Shown one piece after another: positions 1-6,489 of a stretch of DNA of 8,306 nucleotides. Source of the stretch: an uncultured Micrococcales bacterium (GTDB taxonomy: Bacteria > Actinomycetota > Actinomycetes > Actinomycetales > Microbacteriaceae); the NCBI GenBank assembly GCA_903831585.1, contig CAIKYE010000030.1:1-8306 (forward strand), given 5' to 3'. Positions within the stretch are counted from its first letter, which is position 1. Every line of letters begins with the position of its first letter. The position numbers and the translations under genes were made by a program. Below the pieces are notes generated by a model, which saw only the letters and a program-made list of their open reading frames with translations, was not told where the DNA came from and searched no databases.

Positions 1-1797
1 CATCAGTCTTTGCTAGCAACCCGTGTTCGTGCGCGCGATCTGGTTCAGGTCGCACCTCACGTCTCGCGGCTAACCCCTCAGCTTCTGTCTGTCGAAGCGT
101 GGGGTGGCGCAACATATGACGTGGCACTGCGTTTTCTCGGAGAAGATCCTTGGGAGAGGCTTGAGGCAATTAGGGCCGCAATGCCAAACATCTGCATTCA
201 AATGCTGCTTCGCGGCAGAAACACCGTGGGCTACACACCGTATCCACAAGAGGTCACCGAAGCATTCGTAAAAGAAGCGGTGGCCGCCGGTGTCGACATC
301 TTCAGAATTTTCGATGCACTGAACGACGTTGATCAAATGAAGCCGGCTATCGAAGCCGTGCTGCGCACCGAGACGGCAATCGCCGAGGTTGGGCTTTGCT
401 ATACGGCAGACCTGCTTGACCCAGAAGAGACTCTCTACACTCTCGACTACTACCTCGAACTTGCCGAGAAGATAGTTGCCACCGGGGCTCACATCATTGC
501 CATAAAAGATATGGCTGGCTTGTTGCGACCAGCGGCGGCGGCAAAACTGGTTAGCGCTTTGCGCGAACGGTTTGATCTTCCGGTTCACCTGCACACACAC
601 GACACCGCTGGCGGTCAACTAGCCACACTGATGGCCGCAATTAACGCGGGAGTCGATGCTGTTGATGTCGCCTCAGCGCCAATGGCTGGCACCACATCTC
701 AGCCATCGGCATCGGCACTCATCGCCGCACTCGAGCACACAGAGCACGATGCCGGAATCTCGCTGGCTGCGGTAACCGCGCTTGAGCCTTACTGGCAGGC
801 CGTTCGCAGTGTCTATTCGCCATTTGAATCGGGTCTGCCGGGGCCAACCGGTCGCGTGTATCAACATGAGATTCCCGGTGGTCAGTTGTCAAACCTTCGC
901 CAACAGGCGATTGCCCTCGGTTTAGGCAATCAGTTCGAAAAGGTCGAAGACATGTATGCGGCGGCTAACCGCATTTTGGGCAGGCCAACCAAGGTGACCC
1001 CGTCATCGAAGGTGGTTGGCGATCTCGCACTGCACCTCGTTGCCGTTGGAGCAGACCCAGATGACTTTGCCGCCAACCCGCAAAACTATGACGTTCCCGA
1101 CTCGGTGGTTGGTTTCATGGCGGGAGAGCTAGGTGATCTGCCGGGTGGTTGGCCAGAGCCTTTCAGGTCGAAGGTATTGCAGGGCAAGAACATCAAGTTC
1201 GGCATCACGCCACTGAGTGCTGAAGATGCTGCAATTCTCGACTCGGACGACAGCAAGCTTAAGCGCGCCACTCTGAATCGCTTGCTATTTGCAGCTCCGA
1301 CCGCCGAGTTCACCAAGTTCCGTGAGACCTATGGTCGCTTAGATCAGGTCGACACGGTTGACTATTTATACGGGCTGCAGCAGGGTTCTGAGCATGTTGT
1401 CGAAATTTCCAAGGGTGTGCAGCTCTATGTGGGTCTAGAGGCAATCGGGTCACCAGATGCAAAGGGCTTTAGAACGGTCATGGCTACGCTAAACGGCCAG
1501 CTGCGACCGATAAACATTCGCGATCGCAAGATAGCCGTCGACATTATTCAGGCCGAGAAGGCCGACAGCGCCAACCTGGGGCACGTCGCTGCACCGTTCG
1601 CGGGCGTTGTGACATTGCAAACCGTTGAAGGAACCAGGGTAGAAATCGGCCAGCCGGTGGCAACTATTGAGGCCATGAAAATGGAAGCCTCAATTACTGC
1701 AAGCGTTGCTGGGGTGGTGCGTCGCTTGGCCACCGCTAGAACTCAGGCCGTTGAAGCCGGAGACCTCATTCTTGTCATTGAAACCGACCGGTCCTGA
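1..1797 (+). CDS. pyc: Pyruvate carboxylase, C-terminal half (5' end cut by window)
   Basis: Biotin-dependent cytoplasmic enzyme that carboxylates pyruvate to oxaloacetate, refilling the TCA cycle. The reading frame is open from base 1 and begins HQSLLATRVR, the family's 'RDAHQSLLATR' motif at the start of the carboxyltransferase domain, so the TTG at 10 is not a start. The biotin carboxylase half and the metal-binding Asp lie to the left. Visible are the Lys of IKDMAG (505-507, the carbamylated metal ligand), HLHTHDT (586-606, metal-binding His pair) and MAGTTSQPS with the catalytic Thr (694-696). Next come a KVTPSSKVVGD stretch and a C-terminal biotin carrier domain with EAMKM, whose biotinylated Lys is codon 1678-1680. 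About 598 residues are present of the roughly 1,130 usual for the family. The presence of both the carboxyltransferase and post-carboxyltransferase regions favours pyruvate carboxylase over an oxaloacetate decarboxylase subunit. It ends 63 nt before the next gene. Confidence 0.96.
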   Translation, partial: HQSLLATRVRARDLVQVAPHVSRLTPQLLSVEAWGGATYDVALRFLGEDPWERLEAIRAAMPNICIQMLLRGRNTVGYTPYPQEVTEAFVKEAVAAGVDIFRIFDALNDVDQMKPAIEAVLRTETAIAEVGLCYTADLLDPEETLYTLDYYLELAEKIVATGAHIIAIKDMAGLLRPAAAAKLVSALRERFDLPVHLHTHDTAGGQLATLMAAINAGVDAVDVASAPMAGTTSQPSASALIAALEHTEHDAGISLAAVTALEPYWQAVRSVYSPFESGLPGPTGRVYQHEIPGGQLSNLRQQAIALGLGNQFEKVEDMYAAANRILGRPTKVTPSSKVVGDLALHLVAVGADPDDFAANPQNYDVPDSVVGFMAGELGDLPGGWPEPFRSKVLQGKNIKFGITPLSAEDAAILDSDDSKLKRATLNRLLFAAPTAEFTKFRETYGRLDQVDTVDYLYGLQQGSEHVVEISKGVQLYVGLEAIGSPDAKGFRTVMATLNGQLRPINIRDRKIAVDIIQAEKADSANLGHVAAPFAGVVTLQTVEGTRVEIGQPVATIEAMKMEASITASVAGVVRRLATARTQAVEAGDLILVIETDRS

Positions 1798-1805
1798 ATC
1801 ACGGG

Positions 1806-1811
1806 TAAACT
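1806..1811 (+). promoter_or_regulatory. Candidate -10 element for the minD-like/def transcript
   Basis: TAAACT within GGGTAAACTGGGG fits the actinobacterial TANNNT -10 pattern. It lies nine bases after the pyc stop and about 50 nt before the TTG start. No good -35 hexamer is visible at 16-18 nt: a TTGAAA at 1778-1783 is 22 nt away. The motif resembles the TAAAAT elements ahead of glkA and plsC, which is the main support. The call is inferred from sequence only. Confidence 0.4.
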
Positions 1812-1847
1812 GGGGCAGTTATCGCGTTAGCGAACATTTGTTGGCAT

Positions 1848-1852
1848 AGGAG
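1848..1852 (+). promoter_or_regulatory. Ribosome binding site fixing the TTG start at 1861
   Basis: AGGAG, 8 nt before a TTG codon. This spacing, and the MAIWDKK start it gives, decide in favour of TTG 1861 as the initiation codon of the MinD-like gene. Confidence 0.7.
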
Positions 1853-1860
1853 CATCCGGT

Positions 1861-3093
1861 TTGGCTATTTGGGACAAGAAACCTGAAGATGATGACTTTT
1901 TGGCTCCGCGCCCGGCGGCTAGCCCCGCCGATGAAGCCCCCATTCAGACTCACGCGCTCGCGGAGTTAGCAGTTGACTCGGGAATTATCGACATCACCCC
2001 AAGCACCCAGTCGGTTCAGATAGTTACCGAAGACGAGCGCACCAATCGCATCGTCTCGCCAACCACAGAACCGGTTAGCGACACCGGTCCGATTTCGCGC
2101 CGTTCGAACTATTCACGTCGTGATTCACTTCGCGGAGAGACCTTCGATCAACCAGAACCGGCGGCGATGCTCACAGCCGATCGGCTCATCGACAACAGCT
2201 CGAGAAACCGCCCAGCACCAGAGGCTGGCTTTCGCAGATTCTTCTACTTTCTCTCGCTAAAAACCATCAACCTTGGCGATTCGCTTAAGGTTCGCGAACG
2301 CAAGGCCCTTGATTTGAGAATCGGCGCAGCTTTCGATGGGGGAGCAAAATTCGTTCCGGTTTTGACACGCAAGGGAGGCGTTGGAAAAACCACTGTCTCG
2401 ACGCTGCTTGGCATGGCGTTAGCAATGGTGCGCGAAGACCGTGTGATCGCAATCGATGCCAACCCAGACCGCGGAACCCTTGCCGAGCGCATCAGCAAGT
2501 CAACTCGATTCACAGTTAGAGACGTAGTCAATCGCGCAGCCGCAATTGATGGCTTCACCGATTTCTCAACCATGGTTTCTCGAGACATAACTCGACTCGA
2601 TGTTCTTGCTTCAGACAGCGACCCTATGCTCTCTGAAGCCTTCAACGAAGGCGATTACAACGTCGTTGCCGACATGGCCGCTCGTTACTACTCTGTTGTT
2701 TTGACTGACTGCGGAACCGGAATCGTGCATTCGGTTATGCGCCCAACTCTTCAACGTGCAAATGGATTGGTAATTGTTTCGGGCGGTTCGGTTGACGAAG
2801 CTCGTTTGGCATCTGAGACTCTGACTTGGCTCGAAGCCAACGGCTATGGTGACTTGGTTCGCAACGCGGTTGTTGCGCTCAACACCGCAACGCAGGCAAC
2901 CCAACTGGTGAAGCTTGATGAAATCGAGCAACACTTCAAGACCCGTGTTCGCGCCGTCGTCAAGATTCCATACGATGACGCGCTAGCCGCAGGCTCGGTT
3001 ATCAAGTTCACCGAGCTGAAAAAGGGCACCCAGCAGGCTGCAAGAGAGCTGGCAGCGCTAGTGGTCGACGGACTCAACAACCCACGCATCTAA
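1861..3093 (+). CDS. MinD/ParA-family ATPase with long disordered N-terminal region
   Basis: Predicted SIMIBI-class (deviant Walker A) ATPase of 410 residues starting at TTG behind a good ribosome binding site. Residues 1-120 are acidic, rich in Pro, Ser, Thr and Asp, and probably unstructured. A short aromatic/basic stretch (FRRFFYFLSL, 124-133) and an INLGDS linker (136-141) follow. The ATPase domain has KGGVGKTT at 171-178, with the signature Lys at 171 and the P-loop Lys at 176. It continues with DANPDRGTL (199-207, the ParA/MinD switch region) and TDCGTGI (282-288, Walker B/switch II). As I recall, the INLG-type linker and the C-terminal IPYDDALAAGSV region recall actinobacterial MinD-like ATPases linked to type VII secretion. 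No secretion gene, ParB or FtsZ-system partner is present here, so the cellular job is unknown. It is not a clear ParA, since no ParB follows. It is probably co-transcribed with def, 2 nt downstream. Confidence 0.85.
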   Translation: MAIWDKKPEDDDFLAPRPAASPADEAPIQTHALAELAVDSGIIDITPSTQSVQIVTEDERTNRIVSPTTEPVSDTGPISRRSNYSRRDSLRGETFDQPEPAAMLTADRLIDNSSRNRPAPEAGFRRFFYFLSLKTINLGDSLKVRERKALDLRIGAAFDGGAKFVPVLTRKGGVGKTTVSTLLGMALAMVREDRVIAIDANPDRGTLAERISKSTRFTVRDVVNRAAAIDGFTDFSTMVSRDITRLDVLASDSDPMLSEAFNEGDYNVVADMAARYYSVVLTDCGTGIVHSVMRPTLQRANGLVIVSGGSVDEARLASETLTWLEANGYGDLVRNAVVALNTATQATQLVKLDEIEQHFKTRVRAVVKIPYDDALAAGSVIKFTELKKGTQQAARELAALVVDGLNNPRI

Positions 3094-3095
3094 AA

Positions 3096-3596
3096 ATGAC
3101 GGTTCGTCAAATTCGACTCTTCGGAGACCCGGTGCTCAAAACCAGGTGCGAAGAAATAATGAGTTTCGATGAAAAGACAGCCGCCCTTGTCGAAGACCTT
3201 CTAGACACAGCATCGATTGCAGGTCGCGCCGGAGTAGCCGCACCGCAAATCGGAGTGAACCTTCGAGCATTCAGTTATCACGTCGACAAGAAGCTCGGCT
3301 ATGTCTTGAATCCCAAGCTCGTCGAACTTTCAGGCAAATTGCGATTGGTTGAAGAGGGTTGCTTGTCGGTGCCGGGCCTCTGGCATCTGACACCGCGCTA
3401 TGAGATCGCAAGAGTCACGGGTGTCGATCGAGACGGTAACTCGGTCGAAGTTGCCGGTGAGGGCCTCCTGGCGCAGGCTCTTCAACACGAATGCGATCAC
3501 CTGGACGGGTTGCTCTACCTGGATCGCCTTGAAGCTGACGAGCGCAAGTTAGCCATGCGTGAGCTGAGAAGCTCAGATTGGTTTATGGCGAACTAG
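3096..3596 (+). CDS. def: Peptide deformylase
   Basis: Metal-dependent cytoplasmic hydrolase that removes the formyl group from the N-terminal Met of new proteins. At 166 residues it has normal length, and all three family motifs are present. Motif 1 is AGVAAPQIG, preceded by Arg where GxGxAAPQ has its first Gly; I recall the same GRAG form in other actinobacterial deformylases. Motif 2 is EGCLS, with metal-binding Cys 89. Motif 3 is HECDH, with His 131, catalytic Glu 132 and His 135. The ATG follows the previous stop by 2 nt (TAAAAATG) and no Shine-Dalgarno sequence is visible, so translation probably depends on coupling to the MinD-like gene. It is not beside fmt, the usual partner elsewhere. 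The stop codon overlaps that of the convergent acyl-CoA synthetase. Confidence 0.96.
   Translation: MTVRQIRLFGDPVLKTRCEEIMSFDEKTAALVEDLLDTASIAGRAGVAAPQIGVNLRAFSYHVDKKLGYVLNPKLVELSGKLRLVEEGCLSVPGLWHLTPRYEIARVTGVDRDGNSVEVAGEGLLAQALQHECDHLDGLLYLDRLEADERKLAMRELRSSDWFMAN
3560..3575. other. Short perfect hairpin near the def 3' end
   Basis: TGAGCT-GAGA-AGCTCA is a 6-bp stem closed by a GNRA-type tetraloop, inside def and about 18 nt before the convergent stop codons. No T-run follows on either strand, so it is not a standard intrinsic terminator. It could still mark or protect transcript 3' ends. It also lies in codons for Glu-Leu-Arg-Ser-Ser and may be chance. Confidence 0.25.
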
Positions 3597-5389
3597 GCCT
3601 TGTCGCCGTAAATTTCCTCTACTGCCCAAGCGAAATCTTGCATAACCACATTTCTCTTGAGCTTCAAGCTCGGGGTCAGGTGGCCTGAGCTCTCTGTGAG
3701 TTCGTTGCCGATGATCACAAATTTTCTGATTGACTCTGCCTTTGAAACTTCTTTGTTTGCTTCGTCAATAGCTGACTGAATAGCCGCAATAACTAGAGGC
3801 GACTTGGCAGCATCTGCAACCGTCATGGCTTTGTCTCCGCCATGATTTGCCAACCAAATCGGCAGCATCTCAGAATCGAGAGAAATCATCGCACCGATGA
3901 AAGGCTTGTTATCGCCAATTACCACTACCTGGCCAATTAGCGGGTTCGCACGAAGTGGATCTTCGAGCACGGCTGGGGCAACGTTCTTGCCGCCAGCGGT
4001 AACAATAAGTTCCTTCTTTCGTCCGGTAATGCTCAACAAACCGTCTTCATCGAGCATGCCGATGTCGCCGGTTGCAAACCATTCGCCATCCATGACCTCT
4101 TTGGTGGCTTTTTCGTTGCGCCAGTAGCCGCGCATGATGTTGTGGCCGCGCAGCCAGATCTCTCCGTCAGCGGCAATCTTCACTCCGGTACCAGGCAGCG
4201 GTGTTCCAACCTTTCCGATCTTGATATGCGCAGGTCGAGAAATGGTGGCAGGGGCGGTGGTTTCGGTAAGCCCGTAGCCCTCTAGCACGATCACGCCGAG
4301 AGCTCTGAAGAAGTGACCTAGACGAGCGCCAAGCGGCGCACCACCCGAGATCGCATACTGAAGATTTCCACCCATTGCTGCGCGAATCTTCTTGTAAACC
4401 AATTTGTCGAAGACGAAGTGCAAAAGTTTGAGCTTCAGGCTCGGGCCACCGTTGTCGAGCGCTTCTGACCATTCGACGGCTACGTTGGCAGCCTTGCGGA
4501 AAATGTCACCCTTGCCACCGGCTTCTGCCTTTTGCTCAGCCCCGTTGTAAACCTTTTCGAAAACTCGAGGCACGGCCAAAAGGAATTCTGGCTTGAAAGA
4601 TGCCAAAGCGTTTGCAACGTTTTTTGCATCTGGCTCGTGAGTCACCTTGATGCCGCCCTCAACGCAGAGAACTTCGACAAAGCGAGCGAAAACGTGAGCC
4701 AAAGGCAAGAACAAAACGGTACTTCTGCCTTCAACCAGAACGTCAGGCAGTTCGAGGCAGGCGTTTTTACTAAGTTCAATGAAACCGCCGTGGGTTAGTT
4801 CACAACCCTTTGGCTTTCCGGTTGTGCCAGAGGTATAGATTATGGTCGCGAGATCTTTAAGCTTGTTGGTTTTACGGCGCTGCTCGAGAACCTCATCGGT
4901 GATCTCTTTGCCACGCTTCTTTAGGTCGTCGATGCAATTTTCTTCGAAGGTCATTACCAAACGGACAAGCGGCACCGCCGCCTTGACCTGACCAAATCTG
5001 TCTGTGTGTTCTTTGTTCTCAGCGATCAGCGCAACCGAATCACTGTTTGAAAGAATCCACTCCATTTGAGCTGCAGATGATGTTTCGTAAATCGGAACAG
5101 AGACCGCACCGGCAAACCAAATCGCAAAATCCATGATCGTCCACTCGTAGCGAGTGCGGCTCATCAGACCTACCGCTTGGCTTGGCTGAATTCCGCTGGC
5201 GATTAGCCCCTTTGCGACCTGCTGAACCTCAGCCAAAAACTTTGCAGCCGATATGTTCTCGTAGCCGCCTTGCTTTGCAAGCGCATACAGCGTTAGATCA
5301 GGAGTTTTCTTGGCACGATCTACCAGCATGTCGGTGATGTTCATGGTGGCTGGTGAAACAGTCAGGGCAGGAATATCGAAAGTGCGCAC
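3593..5389 (-). CDS. fadD: Long-chain acyl-CoA synthetase (FadD15-like AMP-binding ligase)
   Basis: Activates a fatty acid with ATP to an acyl-adenylate and then to acyl-CoA, feeding lipid synthesis or beta-oxidation. The 598-residue protein carries the adenylate-forming motifs in order: YTSGTTGKPKG (185-195, phosphate binding), SGGAPLG (348-354), GYGLTET (371-377), TGD (440-442) and GRKKELIVTAGGKNVAP (456-472). It ends with LTPSLKLKR (571-579), where Lys 576 is the likely catalytic lysine. Length and the GGKNVAP and AESIRKF blocks match the large bacterial COG1022 group, and from memory it closely resembles M. tuberculosis FadD15. The true chain length of its substrate cannot be read from sequence. 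The start is GTG at 5389, chosen because an AGGAG lies 8 nt upstream; Met 16 (codon 5344-5342) is a weaker alternative. It is transcribed alone, divergent from glkA and convergent with def. Confidence 0.93.
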   Translation of the reverse strand: MRTFDIPALTVSPATMNITDMLVDRAKKTPDLTLYALAKQGGYENISAAKFLAEVQQVAKGLIASGIQPSQAVGLMSRTRYEWTIMDFAIWFAGAVSVPIYETSSAAQMEWILSNSDSVALIAENKEHTDRFGQVKAAVPLVRLVMTFEENCIDDLKKRGKEITDEVLEQRRKTNKLKDLATIIYTSGTTGKPKGCELTHGGFIELSKNACLELPDVLVEGRSTVLFLPLAHVFARFVEVLCVEGGIKVTHEPDAKNVANALASFKPEFLLAVPRVFEKVYNGAEQKAEAGGKGDIFRKAANVAVEWSEALDNGGPSLKLKLLHFVFDKLVYKKIRAAMGGNLQYAISGGAPLGARLGHFFRALGVIVLEGYGLTETTAPATISRPAHIKIGKVGTPLPGTGVKIAADGEIWLRGHNIMRGYWRNEKATKEVMDGEWFATGDIGMLDEDGLLSITGRKKELIVTAGGKNVAPAVLEDPLRANPLIGQVVVIGDNKPFIGAMISLDSEMLPIWLANHGGDKAMTVADAAKSPLVIAAIQSAIDEANKEVSKAESIRKFVIIGNELTESSGHLTPSLKLKRNVVMQDFAWAVEEIYGDKA

Positions 5390-5394
5390 TTAGT

Positions 5395-5403
5395 CTTCTC
5401 CTC
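5395..5403 (-). promoter_or_regulatory. Ribosome binding site for fadD
   Basis: Read on the minus strand, GAGGAGAAG precedes the GTG at 5389, with AGGAG 8 nt from the start codon. It is one of the strongest Shine-Dalgarno matches in the window and fixes the GTG start. Confidence 0.75.
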
Positions 5404-5422
5404 GTCGAAATGATTAGGCACA

Positions 5423-5451
5423 ACTCTAATGGCTTTAATCGGGTATCTGAA
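5423..5451 (-). promoter_or_regulatory. Candidate fadD promoter
   Basis: On the minus strand TTCAGA (5451-5446) and TAGAGT (5428-5423) are separated by 17 nt, four and roughly four matches to the housekeeping -35 and -10 consensus. A start near 5416 would give a 5' leader of about 27 nt containing the ribosome binding site. The -35 box falls inside the left arm of the dyad at 5447-5464. Inferred from sequence only. Confidence 0.33.
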
Positions 5452-5464
5452 ACCAGTATTTCAG
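5447..5464. repeat. 18-bp interrupted palindrome, possible operator
   Basis: CTGAAA-N6-TTTCAG has two perfect 6-bp arms with half-site centres 12 bp apart, suitable for a dimeric regulator. It ends 3 nt before the candidate glkA -10 and overlaps the candidate fadD -35, so a bound protein could affect both genes. An imperfect spacer and short arms mean chance cannot be excluded. Confidence 0.4.
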
Positions 5465-5467
5465 CGG

Positions 5468-5473
5468 TAAAAT
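5468..5473 (+). promoter_or_regulatory. Candidate -10 element for glkA
   Basis: TAAAAT in CAGCGGTAAAATGG, 25 nt before the glkA ATG. The same 12-nt CAGCGGTAAAAT occurs ahead of plsC. No clear -35 is seen 16-18 nt upstream. Its presence argues against the in-frame ATG at 5472, which lies inside this element and would have no leader. Confidence 0.45.
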
Positions 5474-5483
5474 GGCACGATTC

Positions 5484-5490
5484 GGGAAGG
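5484..5490 (+). promoter_or_regulatory. Ribosome binding site fixing the glkA start
   Basis: GGGAAGG lies 8 nt before ATG 5499. It selects 5499 over the upstream in-frame ATG at 5472, which has no Shine-Dalgarno sequence. Confidence 0.7.
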
Positions 5491-5498
5491 ACGTCAGC

Positions 5499-6449
5499 AT
5501 GTACGCGGTCGGCATAGACATTGGTGGCACCAAGATCGCCGGCGCATTGGTTGACGAAGACGGCACAATCGTTAGAGAGGCCAGGGTTGCCACCCCAGCC
5601 TCAGACGGCGAAGGCATAGTTGACGCGGTCGTGACCCTGGTTGAAGAGCTAATTGAAGGGGTAGAGGCGATCGGTGTGGGCGTTGCAGCCGCCGGATTCA
5701 TCGATGCCGATCAGTCGATAATCGTTTACTCGCCTAATCTCAGTTGGCGAAATGAACCGCTCAAGGCCAAACTCGACGCAAAGCTTTCGATTCCGGTCAT
5801 TATTGAGAACGATGCCAATGCTGCCGGATGGGCCGAATTTCGTTATGGAGCAGGTCGTGGCAGCAAGCACATGACCATGCTTACGATTGGCACCGGTGTT
5901 GGCGGTGCTGTCATTGCTGACTCGAAAATGCTTCGTGGGGGATTCGGAATCGGTGGAGAGCTAGGGCACATTCGAATTGTGCCAAATGGTTTACTTTGCG
6001 GTTGCGGCGCGCACGGTTGCCTCGAGCAGTATGGCTCTGGCACTGCACTGCTCAGGGCAGCCCGAGAGCTGGCCGATTCTGGGTCAGACGAGGGTGCTTT
6101 GCTTAGAAAATTGCGTGATGCGGCGGGCGAACTAACCGGCGACCAGGTCTACGAGGCAATTTTGCAGTCAGATGCGGGTGCGCTTCGGCTGCTTGCCGAG
6201 TTGGGCGAATGGATTGGTCAGGCGATAGCCAGCCTCACAGCCGTGCTCGACCCCGAGATAGTTGTAATCGGAGGCGGTGTAAGCGCCGCCGGAGATCTTT
6301 TACTCGAACCGATTCGCAAGGCCTACTTGGCCAACCTGCCAGCTCGGGGTTATCGACCAGAACTAAAGATCAAGACCGCGGAATTTGTCAACGATGCCGG
6401 AGTGGTTGGGGCTGCAGATCTAGTGCGTTTAGCGCTGGCACAGCGGTAA
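5499..6449 (+). CDS. glkA: ATP glucokinase, ROK family (GlkA type)
   Basis: Phosphorylates glucose to glucose 6-phosphate in the cytoplasm. In actinobacteria that lack a glucose PTS this is the main entry of glucose into metabolism. From ATG 5499 the protein has 316 residues, close to the 317 I recall for Streptomyces GlkA. It shows GIDIGGTK (5-12, phosphate binding), ENDAN with catalytic Asp 105, GTGVGG (131-136) and GELGHI with His 157. The ROK zinc motif CGCGAHGCLE follows, with Cys 167, 169 and 174. The nearly intact ROK signature and the absence of a helix-turn-helix N-terminus make it a kinase rather than a ROK repressor. A polyphosphate glucokinase is less likely, because the zinc motif and overall match favour the GlkA branch. 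A possible plsC promoter overlaps its stop codon. Confidence 0.93.
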   Translation: MYAVGIDIGGTKIAGALVDEDGTIVREARVATPASDGEGIVDAVVTLVEELIEGVEAIGVGVAAAGFIDADQSIIVYSPNLSWRNEPLKAKLDAKLSIPVIIENDANAAGWAEFRYGAGRGSKHMTMLTIGTGVGGAVIADSKMLRGGFGIGGELGHIRIVPNGLLCGCGAHGCLEQYGSGTALLRAARELADSGSDEGALLRKLRDAAGELTGDQVYEAILQSDAGALRLLAELGEWIGQAIASLTAVLDPEIVVIGGGVSAAGDLLLEPIRKAYLANLPARGYRPELKIKTAEFVNDAGVVGAADLVRLALAQR

Positions 6450-6452
6450 AAT
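6433..6452 (+). promoter_or_regulatory. Candidate plsC promoter element overlapping the glkA stop
   Basis: TAAAAT at 6447-6452 contains the glkA stop codon TAA and stands 37 nt before the plsC start, in the same CAGCGGTAAAAT context as the glkA element. A 5-bp hairpin, CGCTG-GCA-CAGCG (6433-6445), lies directly upstream. No good -35 is visible. It would give plsC-aroG its own promoter in addition to read-through from glkA. Confidence 0.4.
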
Positions 6453-6473
6453 AGGGTCTTCGCGCCACAAATC

Positions 6474-6480
6474 GAGAGGA
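6474..6480 (+). promoter_or_regulatory. Ribosome binding site for plsC
   Basis: GAGAGGA, 9 nt before ATG 6490. An out-of-frame ATG at 6480-6482 overlaps its last base but has no binding site of its own, so 6490 is the start. Confidence 0.65.
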
Positions 6481-6489
6481 TGGCAGAAG

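Noticed and set aside
70..618. 182-codon minus-strand open frame opposite pyc
   Set aside because: It lies wholly within the conserved carboxyltransferase domain, shows no recognisable motif and has a Cys/Arg/His-rich composition typical of a shadow frame.
1822..1833. TCGC-GTTA-GCGA inverted repeat between pyc and the MinD-like gene, considered as a terminator
   Set aside because: The stem has only four pairs and no T-run follows; expected by chance at this size.
2244..2934. Minus-strand open frames opposite the MinD-like gene
   Set aside because: They are antisense to the conserved ATPase motifs, resemble no family I recognise and have no promoter or ribosome binding site.
4532..4798. Plus-strand frame opposite fadD
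   Set aside because: It is antisense to the AMP-binding domain and has no start signal; a shadow frame.
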